A DNA stretch of 64,000 bases, taken from positions 61,411-125,410 of the forward strand of contig SVEH01000007.1 in assembly GCA_015057455.1 (NCBI GenBank), written 5' to 3'. Position numbers and translations under genes: made by a program. This stretch comes from Lachnospiraceae bacterium. Its GTDB lineage: Bacteria; Bacillota; Clostridia; Lachnospirales; Lachnospiraceae. The notes beneath the pieces are model-generated. The model saw only the letters and a list, made by a program, of their open reading frames with translations. It was not told the DNA's origin and did not search any database. Of this stretch, positions 1 to 8,699 are shown piece after piece; within the stretch, counting starts at the first letter, position 1; the number at the start of each line of letters is the position of its first letter.

Positions 1-1817
1 TGGGTTCACCGTTTTTTGGAATGGATATAGCTGTATCAGGATTATTTGCAAGTCAAATACAATTAAATACTACATCACATAATATAGCTAATTCCGAAAC
101 TGAAGGTTATACTAAACAATCTGTCACACTAGAAGCAGCAGAAGCTCTTAGAACACGTTCTAAAATAGGTATGGTTGGAACTGGTGTATTGGCAGAAGAT
201 ATAGCTCAAACAAGAAATTCATATTATGACATTAAATATAGAAGAAGTAATGGTATTGCAGGAGAATACGAAGCAAAATCATATTATTTAACAGAGATAG
301 AGAATTATTTAAATGAATTAGACGAAAGCGGATTTACAACATTACATGATAACTTTTATGAAGCGTTATCAGATTTAAGTAATGATCCAATGGATTTAGA
401 TAAAAGACAAGCAGTATCACAAGAAGCAGAGACTTTAATGGATTATTTTAATACATTGTATGGAAATTTACAGACAGTGCAAACTGATTTGAATAGTGAA
501 GTTAAAGTACAAGTAGATGAGATTAATTCAATAGCTAAAGAAATTGCAGAGCTAAATGTTCAAATAAGTTTATATGAATTAAATGGTGGTACAGCAAATG
601 ATTTAAGAGACCAAAGAAATAAAATCCTAGATGATTTATCAGGAATATGCCATGTTGAGACTCAAGAACTTACAATAAACGAAGATGGTTTAAATAAAGG
701 AACAAAAATATTCCGAGTAACTATTAATGGTGAAGTACTTGTTGATAATAATATAGTAAATGAACTTAAATGTGAGATTAGGCCGTCAAAGGAAAACCAA
801 AACGATGTTGATGGATTATATGATGTGGTTTGGGCTAAGACAGGTGAAAAATTGCATTTGGAAGGTGTAGAAGTATCAGGAAGACTAAAAGCTTTAATAG
901 ATGTAAGAGATGGTAATAATGATGAGAATCTTCAAGGTAGAGTAACTGCTAATGTTGGAGATACATTGTTAACAATAACAGGAACTAATATTAATGGTGT
1001 TTCAAAGATGAATATGCCAGAGCAAGGTAGAATTGTTATTGGTGGAGCTGAGTATTATTACGATGGCTTTACGGCGAAAGAAGATTATAATGGTCAATTT
1101 TTCTATGACTTTAATCTTACAACTCCTGTTAGATATGCAGTTACAGATAAAATAGCATCTGTTGGAGATTGTGTTGATTGTAAAGGAGTTCCATATTTTC
1201 AGTCTATGATAAATGAATTTATGAGAACTTTTACAAGTGAATTTAATGAAATTCATCGTGGTGGAGATGATTTAAATGGTAATGCAGGTCTTGATTTCTT
1301 TGTATATACTGATGCAGTAACAGAAAATCAAGTGCCAGAGATTCCGGCAATAGATGAAAAGCAAAGTTTTACAGTATTTAAAACTATAAATGCAAGCTAT
1401 TATAAAATGACAGGTCATAATATTAAAGTTAATGAAAAAATACTTGATGATCCAAGTTTAATAGCAGCAGCAGATAAAGATTCTATAGAAGATGGTGGAG
1501 AGAATAAAGAAAATATTGTTAAATTAATTGCACTTAAGAATGATGTAAATATGTTTAAACAAGGAACTCCTTCATCATATTTACAAACTATAGTATCTGA
1601 AATTGGCGTTGTTAATAATAATGCATCTAGTTTAAGTGAAAATCAAAGTAATATAGTAACTTCAATAGAAAAGATGAGATTATCTACAAGTGGAGTAGAT
1701 GTAGATGAAGAAGGTATGGATTTGATTAAATATCAAAGAGCATATGAGTTATCATCGAAAGTATTTAATATAATGAATGAAATTTATAGAAAACTTATAA
1801 ATGAAACAGGGGTTTAA
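1..1817 (+). CDS. flgK: Flagellar hook-associated protein 1 (FlgK), cut at the first base
   Basis: FlgK forms the first ring of the hook-filament junction outside the cell. The N-terminal D0 segment SGLFASQIQLNTTSHNIAN and the C-terminal DLIKYQRAYELSSKVFNIM helix are the paired coiled-coil ends typical of rod, hook and junction proteins. The first ATG in the window is at 21, but the frame stays open upstream and reads GSPFFG. Bases 1-2 are TG in that frame, so the true start is probably an ATG whose A lies one base before the window. The full protein would be about 605 residues, longer than enteric FlgK but usual for clostridia. It is followed by flgL in the same direction. Identity is secure from the termini and the neighbours. 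Confidence 0.95.
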   Translation, partial: GSPFFGMDIAVSGLFASQIQLNTTSHNIANSETEGYTKQSVTLEAAEALRTRSKIGMVGTGVLAEDIAQTRNSYYDIKYRRSNGIAGEYEAKSYYLTEIENYLNELDESGFTTLHDNFYEALSDLSNDPMDLDKRQAVSQEAETLMDYFNTLYGNLQTVQTDLNSEVKVQVDEINSIAKEIAELNVQISLYELNGGTANDLRDQRNKILDDLSGICHVETQELTINEDGLNKGTKIFRVTINGEVLVDNNIVNELKCEIRPSKENQNDVDGLYDVVWAKTGEKLHLEGVEVSGRLKALIDVRDGNNDENLQGRVTANVGDTLLTITGTNINGVSKMNMPEQGRIVIGGAEYYYDGFTAKEDYNGQFFYDFNLTTPVRYAVTDKIASVGDCVDCKGVPYFQSMINEFMRTFTSEFNEIHRGGDDLNGNAGLDFFVYTDAVTENQVPEIPAIDEKQSFTVFKTINASYYKMTGHNIKVNEKILDDPSLIAAADKDSIEDGGENKENIVKLIALKNDVNMFKQGTPSSYLQTIVSEIGVVNNNASSLSENQSNIVTSIEKMRLSTSGVDVDEEGMDLIKYQRAYELSSKVFNIMNEIYRKLINETGV

Positions 1818-1877
1818 AATGATTAATAAAGGCTGATAGGAGTGTATGTCAGCATGTTGTTTTAGGAGGCGAGAGTT

Positions 1878-3566
1878 ATGAGAGTAACTACTAAAATGAT
1901 TAATAATAGTATGATGGCTAATATAGCAAGTAATAAGACTAATCTTGATAAATTAAATAATCAGTATACAACTGGTAATAAGATTCAAAAGCCATCAGAA
2001 GACCCAATTGTTGCAGTTAGAACATTAAAGTTAAGAAAAACTATGTCAGAAATAGCTCAATATACAGAGAAAAATATTCCAGATGCTATGTCATGGATGG
2101 ATGTAACTACAAGTTCATTAGACAGTATGGATGCTATTATGACTAATATATATGGATATTTAAATCAAGGTGCAACAGATATTTTATCAGCATCAGAGAG
2201 AAAAACAATTGCTACTAATTTACTTGAATTAAAAAATGAAATATACAGTGAAGGTAATGCAAATTACGCAGGAAGATATGTATTTACTGGATATAAAACA
2301 GATACTCCATTAACTTTTCAAGAAAATTGTGATGATTATAGGTATACAATTACAGAACATTTTGAAATACCAGAAATTGATGAAGTATCAAAGTTAAAAG
2401 GTGCCTATGATTTAGATGATTATGATGCAGGAGCACCAGATGCAACATTATTTGAAGAAACACCTGTTGAAACTATTGTTCATAAAATTCAAATTGGTTA
2501 TACAGGTCTATGTAGCGATAAATTACATCCAAAAACAAGAGAACCTATAGAAGGGGCTGTTGCAGCTGAATTTTCAGCAACAAAGATAGATAATGGTCAA
2601 CAAGTATCCTTTGAAGAATTAGGTATTCATGTTATCCAAAGATCTGCTTATGACAAGAATGCTTATGATATAGAAATACCTCTTAGAAATGCAGATGGGT
2701 ATATTATAGATGCTCAAGGTAATACATTTGATGCAGTAGATGCAGATGGAAATCCTATAAAAGCTACTAGTGAGGAGCAAGTTCCAGATGATAAGAAAAC
2801 AGATATGGTAGAAAATTATGCGGTATTCCTACCTGAAACAGGTGAGCTTATTCTTACAGATAATGCTCATAGTGTTCTTAGAAATAAAACAAGTGGTATT
2901 ACAGCTATATATGATAAAGAAGAGTTTGATGGCAATGATGTAAGACCAGAACATTATTATTCATGTGTATCGGTTGATAAAAGTATTACTGATATAGATG
3001 ATGCAACAACTGTATATACATATAGTGAGCAAGAAATCCAATATGAGATTAATTTTAGTCAGATGATGAAGGTTAATACACAGATTGGGGAAGCTGTAGG
3101 TAATGATTTTGCAAGAGCAATTGATGGATTGGCAACAATTGTTAATGAGGTTAATGATTTAGAGGCTCAACTAGCTGATGTAGATAGCTTTTTATCAAAT
3201 CAGAATATTACAACTGAACAAACAAAGGCTTTAAATGCACTAAAGACACAGTTAAATACACAGCTTACAATAAAGAATAAGATGATGACTCAAGCGTTTG
3301 AAGATACAATTGACAAAGTACAGGGATTCCAAGTTACTTTAAATACAGCAAATGCAAATTTAGGAAGTAGATATGCAAGACTTGAAATGGTTGAAGAAAG
3401 ATTAACAGCTCAGTATACAGAATATGAAGAATTATTATCAGAAAATATTGATGTAGATTTAGTAGAAACATATATTAATCTTACATCTGCTGATACAGTT
3501 TATAATGCTTCATTACAAACTGCAGCAAAAATAGCACAAAATAGTTTACTTGATTTTATAAACTAA
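1878..3566 (+). CDS. flgL: Flagellar hook-associated protein 3 (FlgL)
   Basis: FlgL is the second hook-filament junction protein and links FlgK to flagellin. The N-terminus (MRVTTKMINNSMMANI, then TGNKIQKPSEDP) is the flagellin-like D0/D1 start with the typical KPSEDP turn. The C-terminus (LVETYINLTSADTVYNASL) is the matching helix. At 562 residues it is much longer than enteric FlgL (about 320). The excess is a central acidic block, roughly residues 160-400, which would be a surface-exposed domain on the junction. The start has a clear AGGAGG site at 1864-1869 and lies 60 bases after flgK, so the two are probably co-transcribed. The role of the central domain is unknown. Confidence 0.93.
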   Translation: MRVTTKMINNSMMANIASNKTNLDKLNNQYTTGNKIQKPSEDPIVAVRTLKLRKTMSEIAQYTEKNIPDAMSWMDVTTSSLDSMDAIMTNIYGYLNQGATDILSASERKTIATNLLELKNEIYSEGNANYAGRYVFTGYKTDTPLTFQENCDDYRYTITEHFEIPEIDEVSKLKGAYDLDDYDAGAPDATLFEETPVETIVHKIQIGYTGLCSDKLHPKTREPIEGAVAAEFSATKIDNGQQVSFEELGIHVIQRSAYDKNAYDIEIPLRNADGYIIDAQGNTFDAVDADGNPIKATSEEQVPDDKKTDMVENYAVFLPETGELILTDNAHSVLRNKTSGITAIYDKEEFDGNDVRPEHYYSCVSVDKSITDIDDATTVYTYSEQEIQYEINFSQMMKVNTQIGEAVGNDFARAIDGLATIVNEVNDLEAQLADVDSFLSNQNITTEQTKALNALKTQLNTQLTIKNKMMTQAFEDTIDKVQGFQVTLNTANANLGSRYARLEMVEERLTAQYTEYEELLSENIDVDLVETYINLTSADTVYNASLQTAAKIAQNSLLDFIN

Positions 3567-3614
3567 ATTAGTTATACTAAAGGAAAAATATGTAAATTCC
3601 TTGAAGTTTATAAT

Positions 3615-3647
3615 TTGACGCAGAACACATGGTTTTTGTTGTATAGT
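3615..3647 (+). promoter_or_regulatory. Possible promoter ahead of fliW
   Basis: TTGACG at 3615-3620 resembles a -35 box, and TATAGT at 3642-3647 could be a -10, but the spacing is about 21 bases, longer than ideal. It lies in the 145-base gap between flgL and fliW, the only place where a separate fliW-csrA promoter would fit. Weak evidence. Confidence 0.3.
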
Positions 3648-3711
3648 GAATGCGAAGAAACGTATTAAGAAATAGAATATCTTAATATGAAAAGCGGAAG
3701 GAGAATTTAAA

Positions 3712-4191
3712 ATGCTTATAAATACAAAGTGTTTTGGAGAAGTTGATGTAACTGAAGATAAGATAATTACATTTGAAGAAGGTTTACTTGGTTTTGAAGA
3801 GTATAAAGACTTCACGTTATTATATAATAATGAAGATGGCAAGAAGTGCAATGTATCATGGCTTCAAAGTATGGATGAGGAGAAATTGGCTTTTCCAGTA
3901 ATATTACCATTTTTGGTGAAGGATGATTATAAACCTATCATTAATGAGGGAATTTTGCAGAATTTAGGAGATTTAAACGATGAGAATCTTGTTGTTTTGC
4001 TTACTATTTCTGTGCCAAAAGATATTACTAATATGACAGCTAATTTAAAGGCGCCGTTGATTATTAATTCTGATTTAAGAAAGGGATATCAAGCTATTGT
4101 GGAGAATCAGGATTATGCTATAAAATATAGAATATATGATATAATACAACAGGCAAAGGCTAGTCATGTCAGCGAAGAGAAAGGAGACTAA
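3712..4191 (+). CDS. fliW: Flagellar assembly factor FliW
   Basis: FliW is a cytoplasmic protein that binds flagellin or the RNA-binding protein CsrA, and so couples flagellin export to its translation. The 159-residue product has the family pattern: the early motif ITFEEGLLGFEEYKDFTLL, a conserved aspartate/asparagine-rich middle, and NLKAPLIINSDLRKGYQ near residue 125. The AGAAGGAG-like site at 3698-3706 supports the ATG at 3712. csrA starts 3 bases after its stop, the classic fliW-csrA pair of Firmicutes. Flagellin itself is not in this window, so the regulated message must lie elsewhere. Confidence 0.95.
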   Translation: MLINTKCFGEVDVTEDKIITFEEGLLGFEEYKDFTLLYNNEDGKKCNVSWLQSMDEEKLAFPVILPFLVKDDYKPIINEGILQNLGDLNDENLVVLLTISVPKDITNMTANLKAPLIINSDLRKGYQAIVENQDYAIKYRIYDIIQQAKASHVSEEKGD

Positions 4192-4194
4192 GCA

Positions 4195-4413
4195 ATGCTT
4201 GCACTTTCAAGAAAAGTTGGAGAATCTATTATTATTAATAATGATATAGAGATTGTTGTTTTAGATGTAAAAGGTGAACAGATTAAGATAGGTATTAATG
4301 CGCCTAAAACTGTTCCTATTTATAGAAAAGAAGTTTATGTTCAGATTCAAGAAGCTAATAAAGAGGCTATGGAGACAGAGACAACAGTTGAACAGTTAAA
4401 TGAAATTTTTTAA
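4195..4413 (+). CDS. csrA: Carbon storage/translational regulator CsrA
   Basis: CsrA is a dimeric RNA-binding protein that represses translation by binding GGA motifs near ribosome binding sites. In Gram-positive flagellated bacteria it represses flagellin and is antagonised by FliW. The N-terminus MLALSRKVGESIIINNDIEI is diagnostic, as is IKIGINAPKTVPIYRKEVY near residue 45, which holds the conserved RNA-binding arginine region. The length of 72 residues is normal. It directly follows fliW with an AAAGGAGAC site inside the end of that gene, so translation is probably coupled. Confidence 0.96.
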   Translation: MLALSRKVGESIIINNDIEIVVLDVKGEQIKIGINAPKTVPIYRKEVYVQIQEANKEAMETETTVEQLNEIF

Positions 4414-4582
4414 AGGTAATACAAAAGTTATTTTCTAAAGAAGTATAAGGAGATATTCGATTATTTGTGGTGAGAATAACAACTTATTAAAATTGTGCAT
4501 AAAAATATAAGTAATAATTATAAATAATGCTCACTTATATTCGGCACTTATAAGGATAATAATTATTGGTAATAATAACAGA

Positions 4583-4611
4583 AAAGTTGAATGTAAATTC
4601 AGCTTTTTTTT
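4583..4611 (+). terminator. Intrinsic terminator after csrA
   Basis: A 10-bp stem (4583-4592 with 4597-4606, one G-U pair) and a GTAA loop are followed by a T run. It ends the flgK-to-csrA unit. The rest of the 341-base gap before flaG is AT-rich, and I see only a possible sigma-D promoter in it. Confidence 0.75.
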
Positions 4612-4622
4612 GTGCAAAACTA

Positions 4623-4650
4623 TTAATATTGCATATTTCTATGTCGATAA
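4623..4650 (+). promoter_or_regulatory. Possible sigma-D (sigma-28) promoter for flaG-fliD-fliS
   Basis: GTCGATAA at 4643-4650 is close to the sigma-D -10 consensus GCCGATAA. A weak TTAA lies 16 bases upstream. It sits just after the csrA terminator and before a block of late flagellar genes, where a sigma-D promoter would be expected. The -35 match is poor. Confidence 0.4.
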
Positions 4651-4754
4651 AAAAGGTAAGAATTGATAAGGCTTAAAGTATTTGAAACTAAAAAAATATA
4701 TAAATGTAATAGTAAAAAATAATAAGTTTTATAATTCACACGGAGGTGGATATT

Positions 4755-5186
4755 ATGGGTTTAGAAATTATTTCAAATGTTGGAGCGGCATATAAAGATG
4801 TACCAAAAGATGTTATGCCAAAAGTTGATACTACAGCTCATATGGATATGATGAGTAGTTCAGTAACTCAACATGTTGCTCAATCAGAAACAAAAGCAGT
4901 AAACAATTCTCAAGAGGCTCAATACTATAACGAAAAAAATGGTAAAAAAGAGATGCCTTATCAAAATGGATCACAAAAGATTAAAAAAGCCATCGAAAAA
5001 GCAAATAAGAATGCACAGAAAACTCATTGTGAGTTTGCATATCATGAAGATACAAATAGAATATCTATTAGTATCAAAGATAATGAGACTGGAGATGTTA
5101 TAAAAGAAATTCCAGCTGAAGAAACACTTGATATGTTAAGTAGAATGTGGGAATTGGCAGGATTATTTGTAGACGATAAAAGATAA
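4755..5186 (+). CDS. flaG: FlaG-family flagellar protein
   Basis: Small protein of the FlaG family, usually encoded next to fliD and thought to affect filament length or cap function. The C-terminal half is the conserved part: FAYHEDTNRISISIKDNETG followed by VIKEIPAEETLDMLSRMWELAG, matching the family pattern (rhV-x-ikD-x-TgevIReIP). The first 65 residues are low complexity. The ATG at 4755 is preferred over a GTG at 4746 because the strong GGAGGTGG site at 4742-4749 fits only the ATG. About 143 residues. It stands 71 bases ahead of fliD. Confidence 0.88.
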   Translation: MGLEIISNVGAAYKDVPKDVMPKVDTTAHMDMMSSSVTQHVAQSETKAVNNSQEAQYYNEKNGKKEMPYQNGSQKIKKAIEKANKNAQKTHCEFAYHEDTNRISISIKDNETGDVIKEIPAEETLDMLSRMWELAGLFVDDKR

Positions 5187-5193
5187 ACATAAA

Positions 5194-5243
5194 CCGAAGC
5201 CAAAAGTTTTTGTGTATCACAGTTTAAGTGATAACGACTTCGG
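5194..5243 (+). promoter_or_regulatory. Stem-loop in the fliD leader, next to GGA motifs
   Basis: CCGAAG (5194-5199) pairs with CTTCGG (5238-5243), enclosing an inner hairpin TATCAC-AGTTTAA-GTGATA (5215-5233). It ends 2 bases before the GGA-rich ribosome binding region of fliD (5243-5252, two GGA motifs). No T run follows, so it is not a simple terminator. With csrA encoded just upstream, a CsrA-responsive leader is possible but is inference. Confidence 0.45.
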
Positions 5244-5257
5244 AATGGAGGGTTATT

Positions 5258-6802
5258 ATGGCAATACGTATGTCAGGAATGGTATCTGGACTGGATACAG
5301 AAGCTATTATCCAATCCTTAATGGAAGTCCAGACTACTAGGAAAACAAAAGTAGAAAATAATAAAACTAAATTAGAATGGAAGCAAGAAAAATGGCAAGA
5401 TTTACATAATAAGATTTATAAAATGTATACAGGGTCTTTATCTAATTTAAGATTAGAAAGTGCATTTAATACAAAGAAAGCTTCCAGTAATAATGATAGT
5501 AAGGTAAAGGTTACTGCTGATTCAAAAGCTGTTAATGGTAGTAATACTTTAAAGATAAATGAACTTGCAACATCACAATATGTGACAAGTGCACAAAAAG
5601 AAGATTTAAAAGCTAGTACAACACTTGAAAGTATTGGATTTAGATTACCATCCACAGATGAAGATGGCAATCCAGTTGAAGGTGATGTAATTACTATAAA
5701 GAATGGAACTGGTGATGATGCCAAAACTGTTGAATTAAAAGTTACAAAAGATACTAAGGTAAGTGATTTTGTAAATAGTTTAAAAGAAGCAGGTCTTACA
5801 GCATCTTTTGATGAAAAACAGGGAAGATTCTTTATAAGTTCAACTAACAGTGGTAAGGAAAATGCATTTACCATTACAACAAATCATTCAGAGGATAGTT
5901 CATTACAACATTTAGGACTAGCTGAGATAGATGAAAATGCAGTTGATATAGAAGGTGGAGAGGGGATGGCAATTATAACTGCCAAAGATAGCGAAATTAT
6001 ATTTAATGGAGCTAAACTTACACATTCTACTAACTCAGTTACGGTAAATGGAATATCACTAGAACTTCAAGGTAAAACAACTGGCGATGAAGTTATTAAT
6101 ATTCAAGTAAGTAATGATATAACTTCAACATATGATATGGTTAAAGATTATATAAAAGAATATAATGAACTTCTTAAAGAAATGAATGCACTTTATTATG
6201 CTGAATCAGCAAGAGATTACGATATACTTACTTCTGAAGAAGAAGAGGCTATGTCAGATGAGGATGTAGAAAAATGGAATGATAAGATTAAAGGTGCATT
6301 ATTAAGAAGAGATAGTACACTAGGCAGATTACTAAATGCAATGAAGACTACACTACATACTTCAGTAGAAGTAGATGGTAAAAAATATTCTTTAGCATCA
6401 TTTGGTATATCAACATCATCTGACTACACAGAAAGAGGTTTGCTTCACTTGTGGGGAGATGAAGATGACGAGTATGGTAGTACACAAGATGATAAATTAA
6501 AAGCTGCACTAGAAGAAAATCCAGATGTTGTAGGAAAAGCATTATCACAGATATTTAAAAATATGTATGATAGTTTAACTGAAAAGACAAAAGCAATAGA
6601 TGGATTAAAGAGTGCAATGAAATTTTACAATGATAAACAACTTACTAAGGAATTAGAAGGCTATACACAAGATATAAGTGATTGGGAAAAGAAATTATCT
6701 AATATGGAAGAAAGATATTATGATCAATTCACATCTATGGAAGTAGCACTATCCAAATTACAAAACCAAAGTAATTCATTAAGTTCGTTTATGCCACAGT
6801 AA
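5258..6802 (+). CDS. fliD: Flagellar filament capping protein FliD (HAP2)
   Basis: FliD is the cap that folds flagellin subunits at the filament tip. The N-terminus (MAIRMSGMVSGLDTEAIIQS) is the hallmark of the family. The C-terminal coiled coil (LEGYTQDISDWEKKLSNMEE, then RYYDQFTSMEVALSKLQNQ) is the D0 leg pair. The middle carries the variable D2-D3 domains. The start at 5258 is chosen over an in-frame ATG-like start at 5228 because of the GGAGGG site at 5247-5252 and because the family begins at MAIRMSG. About 514 residues, normal. The start of its leader holds a stem-loop. Confidence 0.95.
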   Translation: MAIRMSGMVSGLDTEAIIQSLMEVQTTRKTKVENNKTKLEWKQEKWQDLHNKIYKMYTGSLSNLRLESAFNTKKASSNNDSKVKVTADSKAVNGSNTLKINELATSQYVTSAQKEDLKASTTLESIGFRLPSTDEDGNPVEGDVITIKNGTGDDAKTVELKVTKDTKVSDFVNSLKEAGLTASFDEKQGRFFISSTNSGKENAFTITTNHSEDSSLQHLGLAEIDENAVDIEGGEGMAIITAKDSEIIFNGAKLTHSTNSVTVNGISLELQGKTTGDEVINIQVSNDITSTYDMVKDYIKEYNELLKEMNALYYAESARDYDILTSEEEEAMSDEDVEKWNDKIKGALLRRDSTLGRLLNAMKTTLHTSVEVDGKKYSLASFGISTSSDYTERGLLHLWGDEDDEYGSTQDDKLKAALEENPDVVGKALSQIFKNMYDSLTEKTKAIDGLKSAMKFYNDKQLTKELEGYTQDISDWEKKLSNMEERYYDQFTSMEVALSKLQNQSNSLSSFMPQ

Positions 6803-6838
6803 AGAGTAATAAGTAATTAATTAAGGAGATGGATTAAT

Positions 6839-7225
6839 ATGATGACAATGAGTAACAGTGCATTGGCTTATAGAAATAATGCAATAGCAACAGCTTCACC
6901 AGGAGATTTAACATTAATGCTATATGATGGAGCAGTTAAGTTTTGTAATTTGGGATTGATGGCAATCGAAAAGGGTGATATGGATGGTGCTCATCAAAAC
7001 ATTGTAAAAGCTCAGAGAATAATAATTGAATTTAGAAGTACTTTAAACTTTGATTATCCTGTAGCTAAAGATTTTGATAATGCCTATGATGTTATTTACG
7101 AAAGATTGGTTATGGCTAATGTTAAGAAAGATCCAGTACTTTTAGAAGAAGCATTAGGTTTTATTAGAGAAATGAGAGATACTTGGAAACAGGTGCTTCA
7201 AAAAGTAAAAGTATCAGCATCTTAA
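6839..7225 (+). CDS. fliS: Flagellar secretion chaperone FliS
   Basis: FliS is the cytosolic chaperone that keeps flagellin from polymerising before export. The 128-residue protein shows the four-helix family pattern: ALAYRNNAIATASPGDLTLM at the N-terminus, LYDGAVKFCNLGLMAIEKGD, and near the end LVMANVKKDPVLLEEALGFI with REMRDTWKQVLQK. AAGGAGAT at 6822-6829 fits the ATG at 6839; a second ATG directly follows. It comes 36 bases after fliD, the usual order. Confidence 0.94.
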   Translation: MMTMSNSALAYRNNAIATASPGDLTLMLYDGAVKFCNLGLMAIEKGDMDGAHQNIVKAQRIIIEFRSTLNFDYPVAKDFDNAYDVIYERLVMANVKKDPVLLEEALGFIREMRDTWKQVLQKVKVSAS

Positions 7226-7379
7226 TCATGTGTTTTAATTATATATAAAAGAATGATATATATAATAATATATGTTGAAGAATAATATATAATAATATGT
7301 ATACAGAAGAATATTAAATATAAAAGAATAATAAATTATAAAATTAGACAGAAAGGTCAAGGTATATAAAGATTACACC
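7226..7379 (+). repeat. AT-rich spacer with a two-copy imperfect repeat
   Basis: The gap after fliS is made of ATATAATAATAT-type sequence in which a block of about 27 bases (TATATAATAATATATG, then a GAAGAATAA-like tail) occurs twice between about 7256 and 7312. No hairpin terminator or gene was seen in it. Confidence 0.4.
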
Positions 7380-7880
7380 TTGAAAGTACAGAATATGAAT
7401 GAGACAAAAAATTATATAGACATATTAGTAGATTCATTAGAAAAGAAATATAATACTCTTGTTAAAATAGAAGAAATAGAAAAGAAACAAGAAGATGTAT
7501 TATTAGGAAAGAAAGTTTCTGCTACTGAATTTAATGACTTATTTGATGAAAAAGGTAAGTACATAGAAAAACTAGAAGAGTTAGATCTTGGTTTTGAAAA
7601 ATTATATGAAAGAGTAAAAGAAGAGCTTGGCGACAATAAAGATACATATAAAGAAGAAATTCTTGCCATGCAAGACTTGATAAGAAAGATTTCAGACTTA
7701 ACCGTATCGCTGCAAGCAAGGCAGAACAGGAATAAGGAGAAATATATGGCATTTTTCAGTAATAAAAAACAAGAGATAAAACAATTTAAAATGAGTAGCA
7801 AAACAGTGTCTAATTATTATAAAAATATGTATAATTCACATCAGGAAGGTAGTTCATATTTTCTTGATAAGAAAAAATAG
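7380..7880 (+). CDS. Probable flagellar export chaperone (FlgN/FliT-like)
   Basis: Entirely helical, charged protein of 166 residues, in the position where clostridial flagellar clusters carry a FliT- or FlgN-type chaperone after fliS. Visible features are long lysine/glutamate heptads (residues 15-75), a central MQDLIRKISDLTVSLQARQN helix, and a basic C-terminus. FliT binds FliD and FlgN binds FlgK/FlgL; the sequence does not decide between them. The start is uncertain: TTG at 7380 or ATG at 7395, neither with a well-spaced ribosome site (AAAGG lies at 7352-7356). Function is inferred mainly from context. Confidence 0.6.
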   Translation: MKVQNMNETKNYIDILVDSLEKKYNTLVKIEEIEKKQEDVLLGKKVSATEFNDLFDEKGKYIEKLEELDLGFEKLYERVKEELGDNKDTYKEEILAMQDLIRKISDLTVSLQARQNRNKEKYMAFFSNKKQEIKQFKMSSKTVSNYYKNMYNSHQEGSSYFLDKKK

Positions 7881-7891
7881 AGGATATTATT

Positions 7892-8053
7892 CTAGTTCCA
7901 AATTTAAGAGAATATAATATATTTTTCTCACCGCTTGCGTTCCGTTGCAAAGCGTAACGGTCGTTAAGTTCATACTTCGCATAAAATGCTCGTATTCACT
8001 AAACGCCGACGGTTTGCAAACCCCGAAAAATATATCATATTCTCTTAAATTTT
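7892..8053. repeat. Structured intergenic repeat with 27-bp terminal inverted repeats (copy 1)
   Basis: Bases 7900-7926 and 8026-8052 are inverted copies with one mismatch in 27. The interior is GC-rich against the AT-rich surroundings and holds nested palindromes, for example GGTTTGCAAACC at 8011-8022 and CCGTT/AACGG at 7942-7960. Bases 7892-8000 recur almost identically at 49893-50003. No protein is visible. This looks like a miniature non-autonomous element or a folded RNA/DNA repeat. Confidence 0.75.
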
Positions 8054-8699
8054 AACCTTGCTTATGACTATTATAGCTTTTATGAATAGATTATTTCATT
8101 TTACATAGTAACTATAAATTTACCAAACTTACAAATTATTGTTTATTTGATTCTTAGCTTATTTTGGGTTATATCTTTTATAACTATTTTTTTTTGATTT
8201 GATACCGGAAAAAATTCCCAATTGAATCAGAGGGAATAGTGTGTATAATATTTTTTATTTGATAAAAATGATTCTTTGTTATGGAATCAGATTATAGAAA
8301 TTGTTATTGGGATGTAGAATACAGTTAATATTAAAAGGAAAACACATAACAAAATGTATAAATATACATTTTGCTGTTAAGATTAGAAAGTCTGTAAAAT
8401 AAAGGTGAAATAAAAATTGTAAATATTAGTTAAAAAGCAAAATTACAGTAAAATACAAAGGCTGACAATAATTTACAAATATCGATAAATAAAGGGAAAA
8501 ACGAAGAAAAAAAGTGAAAATTTAATAAAAATTTAATAGTATTATTATGAAAAAGAAAGTATAATAATACACTGTATAATACAAAAATTATATATATTCA
8601 GTTTTTTGAATAAAAAATTTAAATAAAGACAGATGGACGGTTTAAAGTATAAAAAATTAATATTAAGACAATAAACTGATTCAAAGGAAAGGGCATAAT
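8054..8699. other. AT-rich intergenic region with one inverted repeat
   Basis: No gene seen. A perfect 11-bp inverted repeat with a 2-base spacer lies at 8350-8360/8363-8373 and is not followed by a T run. Two TATAAT-like boxes at about 8560 and 8574 could serve the downstream peptidase gene, but no convincing -35 was found. Confidence 0.4.
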
